Assembly: GCA_040007395.1 (NCBI GenBank)
Contig: JBDTVG010000165.1
Coordinates: 1 to 40,734, forward strand
Origin: DATGFK01 sp040007395
GTDB taxonomy: Bacteria; Chloroflexota; Anaerolineae; Aggregatilineales; UBA2796
Direction of reading: 5' to 3'
Length of the DNA: 40,734 nucleotides
In this document: positions 32,155-39,191 of the stretch, piece after piece
Layout of the letters: the number at the start of each line of letters is the position of its first letter
Position numbering within the stretch: position 1 is the stretch's first letter
Notes under the pieces: generated by a model
The model's database searches: none
What the model was told of the DNA's origin: nothing
What the model saw: the letters and a program-made list of their open reading frames with translations, nothing else
Made by a program: the position numbers and the translations under genes

Positions 32155-33507
32155 TTAGGCGAGGGTTTCTTTGGTGACTTGGCGTTCCATCCACGGCAGC
32201 GCCACAGTCCACAATGCCAGCGGAATCACGCTGATAAGCGCTGTCCCCAAGACAATAGCCCGTACTTCTGCCGAGCCGGCCTGATAGTTTAATGTGCCTG
32301 TTTGGAGCAGCCCCATTGCAGTCGAGATCTGGATACCCCCTGCATGTCCTACCCGATCAATCAGCCAGCCAGTGATTAACGCGCTGAATGAAACGGCAAG
32401 TTGGAAACCCGCCTGATCAAGCGCGAAGACCCGCCCCAAGAAATCATCGGGGACGATTTTTTGTAGAATGACTGAACTGTAAGTCCAGTAGATTGAACTG
32501 CCAGCGGCTTTGACGAGCACTGCCAGTATTGCCAGCAGCAAAGTCGGAGCCAGACCGAATAACAGCCAGCCGCTGGCAACCCATACGTACCCAACTATGA
32601 TAAGCCGTCGCATCCGCCGCACAGAGTTATCGTTGAAGCGGTTGAGCACCACTGGCCCAAGCACCGCGCCCGCGCCAAAGGCTGCATAGAGAATACCTAA
32701 TGAGCCAGTACCGTTTTCGCCTATAACAAACATCTGCGTTGAATAGATAACTAGCAGCAGATCGAAATTGCCGATGTTGCCGCCGGCCTTGACGAGCATG
32801 ACGGCGGCTGTTGCTGGGTGTTGGGCAACATAGCGCAAGCCATCGATGAATCCCCGTCCATCGCCTAACCTTAACGGTAATCCATTTGCGTCATGGATTG
32901 GCAATGTGTGACTTGCGGCGGCTACCGCACGCGGCGTAATCGTAACGATGAGCAGCGCCGAACAAGCGAACGTTGCTGCATCAATGATCAAGGCGGTGGG
33001 TGTTCCGAGCACAGCAGTCACGATCCCGCCGATGGCTGCCCCGGCTGCCAACATCACCGACCATGTAACACTGCCCAATGTATTCGCTGGCACTAGATCC
33101 TCTTGCCCAACCAACGATGGGATCAGCGCTGAACGACATGGCTCGAATAGTGCCGACAACGAAAACTGGATAATCGTTAGGGCGTAAATCAACCAGAGTT
33201 GCCCCGGCCCCTTTGCCAGCAAAAATGTCAGGGCGACGAAAGTTCGCACAACATCGCTAAAGATCAGTAGGTGCTTCCGATTTAGGCGATCCACAAGGAC
33301 ACCTGCAAATGGCCCTACCAAAAATGGTGGGACGAAACGTGCCAGCAGCAGTCCACTGACCGCCAACCCTGACCCGTTACTGTAACGAACCACGAGGGTC
33401 GAGAGCGCAATTGTGGTAAACCAGTCACCGAGTAAACTTACCGCTTGAGCCATCCACAGCCTTAGATAGCCGGGGTTTTTACGCAAAAGTTGATAATATT
33501 CGTTCAC
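32155..33507 (-). CDS. Major facilitator superfamily transporter
   Basis: The 450-residue protein has about 12 hydrophobic segments and the MFS loop 2-3 motif in GPFAGVLVDRLNRKHLLIFSD, preceded by SLLGDWFTTIALSTLVVRY. Its best resemblance is to the MefA/NreB-like drug or ion efflux group (MFS-3). Substrate is not inferable. The start is GTG 33507 with only a weak Shine-Dalgarno. A possible -10 TACAAT (33556-33551, minus) gives a leader of about 37 nt. It is divergent from the universal stress protein gene. Confidence 0.9.
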   Translation of the reverse strand: MNEYYQLLRKNPGYLRLWMAQAVSLLGDWFTTIALSTLVVRYSNGSGLAVSGLLLARFVPPFLVGPFAGVLVDRLNRKHLLIFSDVVRTFVALTFLLAKGPGQLWLIYALTIIQFSLSALFEPCRSALIPSLVGQEDLVPANTLGSVTWSVMLAAGAAIGGIVTAVLGTPTALIIDAATFACSALLIVTITPRAVAAASHTLPIHDANGLPLRLGDGRGFIDGLRYVAQHPATAAVMLVKAGGNIGNFDLLLVIYSTQMFVIGENGTGSLGILYAAFGAGAVLGPVVLNRFNDNSVRRMRRLIIVGYVWVASGWLLFGLAPTLLLAILAVLVKAAGSSIYWTYSSVILQKIVPDDFLGRVFALDQAGFQLAVSFSALITGWLIDRVGHAGGIQISTAMGLLQTGTLNYQAGSAEVRAIVLGTALISVIPLALWTVALPWMERQVTKETLA

Positions 33508-33724
33508 AATAATCCAGATAAAGAATATGCTTGCAAGAATTGCTTCCTTTATTGTAGTAGTTTAGGGCGCTTTAGTGGTAGTTATCAGAGAGACAGGGAT
33601 TGGCGCATGGCATCCCAACAACCCCCAAATCTCAGTAGTTCAGAATACCAAAAACGCGGGATAATGAGCAAATTGTTGATTCAACTTACACTAGCAGTAT
33701 GTGAGTGAGAGGATTGTCGCCGTT

Positions 33725-34195
33725 ATGTTTTCCCATGTACTTATCCCACTGGACGGATCGGAACTCGCTGAAAAGGCACTCGATCCACTGCAAAATCTGC
33801 TGCGCCCGCAAGGAAAAGTCACATTGTTAACGATTGTTGAATCGTTGGAAGACAATGATGATCCTGATAGCTCTCTCAACCAGACAAAAACCTATATGGA
33901 ACATATTGGGTCGCGGCTCAAGCTAAACGGCTTCGAAGTCGAGATAGAACTCAGCACAGGCGATCCGGCTGAGGCTATCGTGAATTTCGCCATGCACTCA
34001 AGTCTGGACATGATCGTGATGTCTACCCATGGGCGATCTGGGTTGGAGCAACTGCTGTTTGGCAGTGTAACCCTCAAAGTGTTGAGCACGACTCCTTGCC
34101 CCGTCTTGATGATCCCGAATCGCGAACGCCAGCGAGTCGAAGATAACCTCCCAGCGACAAACAATGCGCCGGATCTCACACTGGGGCTGGCCTGA
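33725..34195 (+). CDS. Universal stress protein (UspA family)
   Basis: The 156-residue single-domain Usp starts FSHVLIPLDGSELAEKAL and contains the ATP-binding GxxGx9G(S/T)-type stretch near STHGRSGLEQLLFGSVTLKVL with CPVLMIP after it, so it is the ATP-binding subtype. Such proteins act as stress sensors or chaperones of metabolism. ATG 33725 gives the family's usual start; a GTG at 33701 in frame would add eight residues, and neither has a good ribosome-binding site. A weak promoter (TTGATT, 16 nt, TATGTG) just upstream could make a very short leader. It converges with lipB. Confidence 0.9.
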   Translation: MFSHVLIPLDGSELAEKALDPLQNLLRPQGKVTLLTIVESLEDNDDPDSSLNQTKTYMEHIGSRLKLNGFEVEIELSTGDPAEAIVNFAMHSSLDMIVMSTHGRSGLEQLLFGSVTLKVLSTTPCPVLMIPNRERQRVEDNLPATNNAPDLTLGLA

Positions 34196-34213
34196 AAGTC
34201 TCAAAGGCTTGTA

Positions 34214-34918
34214 TTATTCGGGAATCATGGTTTTGCCGAACACCGCGCCAAATGCGTTGGCGGTACGGGCTGCTACTTCCGCTATATCGAGCGGACAATC
34301 CAGTACAACCTGCATACTGGTCACGGGTTTATCAGCGATCCCGCAGGGGATAATTCCCTTAAAATAGTCGAGATCGGTATTGACGTTCAGTGCAAACCCA
34401 TGTAGTGTCACGCGGCGCGTATTAACTTTTACCCCAATCGCAGCGATCTTGGCAGGTACACCATTTGAGTCAAGCCATACGCCTGTGTAACTGGGGTAAG
34501 CATAAGCGCGAATATCGTAGGTTGCCAGCAGCGCGATAAGCGTTCGTTCGAGCCGCCGGACATAATCGATCACGTCGGCGTGCAGACCGTCTGCCCCTGC
34601 GGGCAGCTTGATAATCGGATAGCCTACTAACTGCCCCGGCCCATGATAGGTTATATCGCCGCCCCGATTTACCCAGTGAACTTCGATTCCGTAAGTCTCA
34701 AGCTGTTCCAGCGTAAACAGTAGATTTTCATCATGCGCCGATGTTCCCAACGTATAGGTATGCGGGTGCTCCACTAAAAGCAATGTGTCGGGGATCTCAT
34801 CCGCGCCCCGCAACTTTGCCAACTGTTCTTGCATTGCCCACGCTTCGGCGTAGGGCATTACCCCCAACCGTCTGACCTGACAATCAAACGTTGTATTGAT
34901 CGTGTTGGTCATCGTCAT
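34214..34918 (-). CDS. lipB: Octanoyl-[acyl-carrier-protein]:protein N-octanoyltransferase
   Basis: The 234-residue protein has LLLVEHPHTYTLG (47-58), the LipB signature RGGDITYHGPGQLVGYP (85-101), the lysine of AKIAAIGVK (K157) and the catalytic cysteine in GIIPCGI (C192), completing the Cys/Lys dyad. It transfers octanoyl groups to lipoyl domains of 2-oxoacid dehydrogenases and GcvH. Two possible ATGs (34918 and 34912) exist; the AGAGG upstream is better spaced for the second, shortening it by two residues. LipA is not adjacent. It converges with the Usp gene. Confidence 0.95.
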   Translation of the reverse strand: MTMTNTINTTFDCQVRRLGVMPYAEAWAMQEQLAKLRGADEIPDTLLLVEHPHTYTLGTSAHDENLLFTLEQLETYGIEVHWVNRGGDITYHGPGQLVGYPIIKLPAGADGLHADVIDYVRRLERTLIALLATYDIRAYAYPSYTGVWLDSNGVPAKIAAIGVKVNTRRVTLHGFALNVNTDLDYFKGIIPCGIADKPVTSMQVVLDCPLDIAEVAARTANAFGAVFGKTMIPE

Positions 34919-35059
34919 ACCTCTATCTTGCCCATTGAATCAGGTTATAGCGCATTGTTGCCGGAAGATCCAGCGTCCCTAATGCCCATAGCATACAAGG
35001 TGAGTTTTGCCAACTTATTCATAAAAACTTCGGATTTCAAAAACTCATAGATCCAAATG

Positions 35060-35109
35060 GCAGATCTGCGAACGTATTACTTATTAAGCGCAAAGATGGA
35101 TGTGCTTAA
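35060..35109 (+). promoter_or_regulatory. Palindrome and hairpin upstream of the ferritin-like gene
   Basis: GCAGATCTGC (35060-35069) is a 10-bp perfect palindrome. Next, TTAAGCGCA (35084-35092) pairs with TGTGCTTAA (35101-35109) as a 9-bp stem with one G-U. The rest of the 34919-35144 gap shows nothing I can name. These are candidate regulatory sites for the following gene. Confidence 0.35.
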
Positions 35110-35144
35110 CAACAATCTACGTTAAGTTGGAAAGGTGATTAGTT

Positions 35145-35921
35145 ATGGCAAAGATTGAATCTGGTTCAGTTTCTCGTCGTGGTTTTCTAAAGAGTGGTGC
35201 TTTATTGGCTGGTGCATCAGCACTAGGTTTCAGCGGAGTATTTGGTCTACGCACGGCGCGTGCCGCCGATGACGATATTCCAACAATCCTCAGCATTGCC
35301 GCGACTGCCGAGGCATTCGCCGTGACCCATTATCTGGCTGCCATCAACAGCAAGATTCCCTTCACTGCTGCTCAGAAAGCTTATCTGCGTGCTGGACTTG
35401 AGTCCGAATACGACCATCTGCAATTCCTCATGGCCAATGGTGGTAAGATGCTCACCGATAAGTTCTATATCCCGACTGGCACCTTTGCTAGCACCAAGAG
35501 CTTTGGTGCGGTAACTGCCATCGCGGAAACAGTTTTTGTTGGTGCATATCTTGCCGCGACTCGCCGCTTTGCCGAACTCAACCAGCCCCTGTTGGCTGCA
35601 ACGGCTGCACAGGTTGCTGTCATTGAAGGTCAGCACTTGGCGTTGGTTCGCGAAATCGGTGGCGAGTTCCCCAACAACCTCGCACTAGCAGAACCCCTAT
35701 TCTACAACGTTTCCGATGCAGTCGCCGTTGTACAACCCCTGCTGGACGGTAAAAAAGGTGGTCTGGGCGAGATGGACAAAGATCCGGTTCCGTATCCTAG
35801 CGAAGATAAGATTAAAGCCGCGATCGGCAAGAGTGCTCTCAAGCCCGGTGTCATGCCCTTCACCGAAATGAAGGCAGGTGGCATGATGGCCGCCACGATG
35901 GAACCGACCGTCGCCAAGTAA
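35145..35921 (+). CDS. Tat-exported ferritin-like domain protein
   Basis: The 258-residue protein begins with a twin-arginine signal, SRRGFLKSGALLAGASALGF, cleaved probably after ARA (about residue 41). The mature part has the ferritin-like (Ferritin_2) helices: EAFAVTHYLAAI, LESEYDHLQFLM, AETVFVGAYLAATRRF and VIEGQHLALVREIGG, giving E/H residues at positions suitable for a di-metal site. Family members act in desiccation or metal stress, though activity is not established. AAAGG precedes the ATG. A strong terminator follows. Export by Tat implies folding and metal loading in the cytoplasm. Confidence 0.9.
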   Translation: MAKIESGSVSRRGFLKSGALLAGASALGFSGVFGLRTARAADDDIPTILSIAATAEAFAVTHYLAAINSKIPFTAAQKAYLRAGLESEYDHLQFLMANGGKMLTDKFYIPTGTFASTKSFGAVTAIAETVFVGAYLAATRRFAELNQPLLAATAAQVAVIEGQHLALVREIGGEFPNNLALAEPLFYNVSDAVAVVQPLLDGKKGGLGEMDKDPVPYPSEDKIKAAIGKSALKPGVMPFTEMKAGGMMAATMEPTVAK

Positions 35922-35975
35922 TCGACGGGTATAGACGAATACAAGAGTCCTGAATCAGGATTCTTCAAATAATAG

Positions 35976-36010
35976 AAAAAGGCACTGTCGTTGATCGAGA
36001 GTGCCTTTTT
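35976..36010 (+). terminator. Rho-independent terminator of the ferritin-like gene
   Basis: AAAAAGGCACT and AGTGCCTTTTT form an 11-bp stem with an inner TCG/CGA pair and a T-run at the 3' side. It is a classical intrinsic terminator, 55 nt after the stop, and symmetric enough to work on both strands. Confidence 0.9.
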
Positions 36011-36149
36011 GTTGTGCTTCGCAGAAAATGCGTCTATGTTTCTAGTTAAGCCAGTGCTAATCTGGAAGCTCTATGCTACAGTAGAAGCCGCGAATCATTG
36101 CTCACTAGCTATATTGTATTGTTGTAGGTTTTGACCATTGGAGGATGCA

Positions 36150-36971
36150 TTGAAACGAACAGGTTCATTACTCAAGCTATTCAAGAGGCTACCACTTCGG
36201 CGGGGATTGCTTGGCAGTCTACTCCTTATTATAGGAGCCATTGGCTTGCCTCAGCAATCCGCAACCGCCCAGCAAACGGAAAAGGTTGTCACGTATGGGC
36301 CGCCCGTTAAAGGCACGGTTGATGATTCGAATGTTGAAGACACATGGGATTTTGTTGCCGCTGGCTCAGATCGCCTATCCATTACGGTTGAGCGTCTGGA
36401 TGGTACGCTCGTGCCGCGTGTTGAACTGCGAACTACTGATGGCAAAGTCTTAGCGACTGCCGAGAAGGATGGTACTTTTTCAAAAGCCACAATCGCCAAT
36501 ACGACTTTGCCGAAATCTGGCGGCTTCGAAATTGTCGTTAGTCGTTACAAAGGTAAAGACGGCAAGACCTCTGGCCTCTACCAACTGCGCGTTGCATTGT
36601 TGGGGGCTGGCATAGATTATCCCGGTACAACGCTCATTCAGGGCGCACTGAAAATCGGTACGGATAGAATGGGGACGCTAGCAAATACGCGGTGGCAGGA
36701 CTCATGGGCGATCAAGCTGGATAACACCACGCCCGTTACAATAACTGTCAAGCGGGTGAAAGGTACACTCGTTCCAACGCTGGCACTACTCGATTCTACG
36801 CGGAAGGAATTGATCAAAGCCGATCCCGACGAACTGTTTACCACAGCAAAAATTACCAATTACGCAGTCGCAGCTCCCGGTCAATATATCATTGTCATTG
36901 CTCGTGTGGACGGTACGGCGGGTGCGACCAGTGGCGACTATGAATTAACTATTGACCCCGGCACAAATTAG
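36150..36971 (+). CDS. Exported protein with two beta-sandwich repeats (PPC-like)
   Basis: The 273-residue product has a basic N-terminus, a hydrophobic core LGSLLLIIGAIGL and a probable cleavage after ATA. Two repeats of about 110 residues follow, each with the order D.W.F/I...(V/I)TV.R..GTLVP.L.L.....(L/I)....F..A.I and a G.Y.(I/L).(V/I) end; this resembles the pre-peptidase C-terminal domain. TTG 36150 is chosen because GGAGG (36140-36144) is five bases upstream; an in-frame TTG at 36138 would overlap that site. Function is unknown; it is likely an extracellular carbohydrate or protein-binding component. Confidence 0.75.
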   Translation: MKRTGSLLKLFKRLPLRRGLLGSLLLIIGAIGLPQQSATAQQTEKVVTYGPPVKGTVDDSNVEDTWDFVAAGSDRLSITVERLDGTLVPRVELRTTDGKVLATAEKDGTFSKATIANTTLPKSGGFEIVVSRYKGKDGKTSGLYQLRVALLGAGIDYPGTTLIQGALKIGTDRMGTLANTRWQDSWAIKLDNTTPVTITVKRVKGTLVPTLALLDSTRKELIKADPDELFTTAKITNYAVAAPGQYIIVIARVDGTAGATSGDYELTIDPGTN

Positions 36972-37002
36972 CAAGATCGATCTGGTCGTGGCTAGAAACG
37001 TG

Positions 37003-37011
37003 TGATAAAAT
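37003..37011 (+). promoter_or_regulatory. Extended -10 promoter of the metG-upstream RNA
   Basis: TGA then TAAAAT (37006-37011), with no good -35, six bases before ATG 37018. Initiation would fall near 37018, at the beginning of the structured element below. Confidence 0.5.
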
Positions 37012-37017
37012 AGTTGT

Positions 37018-37101
37018 ATGAAAAAAACCTACGGATGTTACTTGATGTGCCGCTTGCCGTGGTCGGGGTCGCAATCCTGGCGAGGGTGGGCTGCGCGTTG
37101 A
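37018..37101 (+). CDS. 27-residue Trp-containing leader peptide candidate
   Basis: An ATG at 37018 opens a frame ending at TGA 37099-37101, beginning MKKTYGCYLMC and holding three tryptophans (W15, W21, W24) in its second half. MKK-type starts and regulatory codons in a short peptide are typical of attenuator leaders, and its end lies in hairpin B. It has no Shine-Dalgarno but lies directly after a -10 box, so it would be leaderless. Methionine codons are not enriched, which argues against a simple metG attenuator. It overlaps the RNA structure and may be a chance frame. Confidence 0.3.
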   Translation: MKKTYGCYLMCRLPWSGSQSWRGWAAR

Positions 37102-37131
37102 CACAGTCCGTCCTGTAACACGGCAAAACTG

Positions 37132-37160
37132 AACCGTCGGTATCCCCGGCGGTTTTTGTT
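37132..37160 (+). terminator. Intrinsic terminator upstream of metG
   Basis: AACCGTCGG (37132-37140) pairs with CCGGCGGTT (37146-37154) with one G-U, followed by TTTGTTTT. Confidence 0.75.
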
Positions 37161-37166
37161 TTCCAT

Positions 37167-37194
37167 TTTCCAGCGTGAGAACTCCTGTTAGAAT
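37167..37194 (+). promoter_or_regulatory. metG promoter with extended -10
   Basis: TTTCCA (37167-37172), 16 bases, TAGAAT (37189-37194) with TGT immediately before it. Transcription near 37201 gives a 25-nt leader containing GGGGAGG before ATG 37226. Confidence 0.5.
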
Positions 37195-37225
37195 TACAGA
37201 AGGTCTGGGGAGGATCAATTTTAAA

Positions 37226-39019
37226 ATGGCAGAATACATCAATGTTTCGGTGGCGTGGCCTTACGCCAACGGCGACTTACACATCGGACATCTGGCAGGC
37301 GCGTACTTACCCGCTGACATCTTCGCTCGTTACCATCGCCTCAAGGGCAATCATGTCCTGATGGTTGGCGGTTCGGATGCACATGGTACGCCGATCTCTG
37401 TCGAAGCCGATGCGCGTGGCATTAGTCCGCGCACGCTCTTTGAGCAATACCACGCGCACTTTCTCACTACGCACAAGCAACTCGGTATTAGCTATGACTT
37501 GTTCACGCATACCGATACCGAAAATCACTACAAGATCGCTCAGGATATTTTCCTGAAACTACTCAATAAGGGCTTGCTATATCGGCAGATTCAACGCCAG
37601 CTTTATAGCGAGAGTGAACAGCGCTTCCTGCCAGATCGCTTTGTCGAAGGTGAGTGTCCGATCTGTCATTACCCGAATGCACGCGGCGACCAGTGTGACA
37701 ACTGCGGCAATCTATTGGACGCGCTCGATCTCATTAATCCGCGCAGCAAAACCGATGGCAGCCGCCCAGTGATCCGTGAGACGGAGCATTATTTCCTCGA
37801 CCTGAAGGCGCTAATTGTGCCTTTGCAAGAATATCTGTCTACGGGCAAGGAGCATTGGCGACCCAATGTGTTAGCAGTTTCGCGCAATAAGGTTGCCGAT
37901 TTAGTGGGCCGTCCGATCACGCGGGACATCGATTGGGGGATTCCTGTGCCTGTCCCCGATTGGGAATCCAAGCGGCTGTATGTGTGGTTTGAAGCTGTGA
38001 TGGGCTACCTTACCGCAAGTGTCGAGTGGGCGCACAACAGCGGTCAACCAGACGAGTGGAAAAAGTGGTGGTATAACCCGGCGGCAAAGATCTACAACTT
38101 CATGGGCAAGGACAACATCGAATTCCATTCGATTATCTGGCCTGCCGAATTGATTGGCGTGAATGGCCTGTACAATGAAGGCACTACACCACTCAACCTG
38201 CCCTACGATGTAGTTGCCAACGAATTCATGAACGTTGAAGGCAGGAAGTTCAGTAAAAGTCAAAACTGGGCGGTGTGGCTGCCCGACATCCTGACGCGCT
38301 ACGACCCCGACGCGATCCGCTACTGCGTGGCGGCGGCGATGCCCGAAGCCAAGGATGCCGACTGGAACTGGAATGAATTTGTCCAGCGCAACAACAATGA
38401 ACTGGTCGCAGCATGGGGCAATCTTGTCAACCGAATGCTCGGTTTCGCGCTCAAGAACTTCGGCGGAGTTGTCCCAACTCCGGGAACGCTGACCGAGGAA
38501 GATAAGGCTATCATTGCTCAATCCGAAGCGGCTTTCACAACGGTGGGTGATCTACTGGCTGCGGTCAAGCTGCGGAATGCCTTGCAGGAAACGATGGCCT
38601 TAGTGCGTGACACAAACGCCTACCTAGATCGGCGTGCGCCGTGGAAACGCCTCAAGGAAGATCGCGATGACGCAGGGACAGCGGTCTATTCGGTGCTGCG
38701 CGTGATCGACAATCTCAAGATTCTGCTTGCGCCGTTTCTGCCCTTCACAGCGAATCAATTGCACGGTTATCTTGGCTACAATGGCCCATTGTTCGGTGAG
38801 CAGATCATCGACACCTATCATGAGTCCGAACGCGATCATGATGGCCTGACGTATGATGGGAGTAAAGCGACGGGGCGTTGGGAACCGAGCCAGTTGCCAG
38901 CAGGACAAGCACTCCGCGAAAGTGCACCGCTGTTCAAGAAGTTGGGCACTACTGCCGCCGAAGAAGTAGCGATTGTCGAGTCTGAACGGGCGCGGCTTGG
39001 CGCTCCGATTGTGTCGTGA
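37226..39019 (+). CDS. metG: Methionyl-tRNA synthetase
   Basis: The 597-residue class I synthetase has SVAWPYANGDLHIGHLAG with the HIGH motif near residue 18, the connective zinc knuckle CPICHYPNARGDQCDNCG with four cysteines at about 146-163, and the KMSKS-equivalent KFSKS at 341-345. YLTASVEWA and MGKDNIEFHSIIWPA are further MetRS hallmarks. It lacks the C-terminal Trbp111-like tRNA-binding domain present in many bacterial MetRS. ATG 37226 gives the family's start MAEYINVSVAWPYANG; the longer frame from GTG 37175 overlaps the promoter. Its stop overlaps a small ORF (GTGA). Confidence 0.97.
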   Translation: MAEYINVSVAWPYANGDLHIGHLAGAYLPADIFARYHRLKGNHVLMVGGSDAHGTPISVEADARGISPRTLFEQYHAHFLTTHKQLGISYDLFTHTDTENHYKIAQDIFLKLLNKGLLYRQIQRQLYSESEQRFLPDRFVEGECPICHYPNARGDQCDNCGNLLDALDLINPRSKTDGSRPVIRETEHYFLDLKALIVPLQEYLSTGKEHWRPNVLAVSRNKVADLVGRPITRDIDWGIPVPVPDWESKRLYVWFEAVMGYLTASVEWAHNSGQPDEWKKWWYNPAAKIYNFMGKDNIEFHSIIWPAELIGVNGLYNEGTTPLNLPYDVVANEFMNVEGRKFSKSQNWAVWLPDILTRYDPDAIRYCVAAAMPEAKDADWNWNEFVQRNNNELVAAWGNLVNRMLGFALKNFGGVVPTPGTLTEEDKAIIAQSEAAFTTVGDLLAAVKLRNALQETMALVRDTNAYLDRRAPWKRLKEDRDDAGTAVYSVLRVIDNLKILLAPFLPFTANQLHGYLGYNGPLFGEQIIDTYHESERDHDGLTYDGSKATGRWEPSQLPAGQALRESAPLFKKLGTTAAEEVAIVESERARLGAPIVS

Positions 39020-39138
39020 CTTATGAAACGATAGCAGGTCCACTCTCAAGGGCGATCTGCTGTCTGGTGCCGTTTGCATGGCTGCCGGCCCTGCTCATCT
39101 ACTATGTAGTACGGCGGGGTTGGCGTAGCAAGGGATAA
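39016..39138 (+). CDS. Small single-TM protein candidate, coupled to metG
   Basis: A GTG at 39016 overlaps the metG stop (GTGA) and opens 40 codons ending at TAA 39136. The product has one hydrophobic stretch, AICCLVPFAWLPALLIYYVV, followed by the basic tail RRGWRSKG, the charge pattern of an inner-membrane small protein. The stop-start overlap suggests translational re-initiation. No homologue is recognised and it may be fortuitous. The rest of the gap to 39191 holds nothing clear. Confidence 0.4.
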   Translation: MTYETIAGPLSRAICCLVPFAWLPALLIYYVVRRGWRSKG

Positions 39139-39191
39139 TCACATTAAATTATGCACAACGATGATCATTTTGATTGTCCCACGATGATACC

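Larger units (their letters stand above)
37018..37160 (+). ncRNA. Structured leader or small RNA between the beta-sandwich gene and metG
   Basis: The region folds by inspection into a three-way junction. The closing stem is TTGCCGTG (37054-37061) with CACGGCAA (37119-37126). Hairpin A pairs 37062-37067 with 37076-37081. Hairpin B pairs AGGGTGGGCT (37083-37092) with AGTCCGTCCT (37105-37114) over ten base pairs including three G-U. An intrinsic terminator follows at 37132-37160. Because metG has its own promoter after the terminator, this may be an independent small RNA, or an attenuator. The piece AGGGTGG...CGTCC loosely recalls a T-box, but a specifier-bearing stem I is not evident. Confidence 0.45.

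Noticed and set aside
37083..37114. T-box riboswitch for metG, from the AGGGTGG...CGTCC resemblance
   Set aside because: The tRNA-acceptor bulge TGGG would not match the discriminator of tRNA-Met, no specifier-bearing stem I is evident, and the terminator does not share sequence with the proposed antiterminator. Listed only as a general structured RNA.
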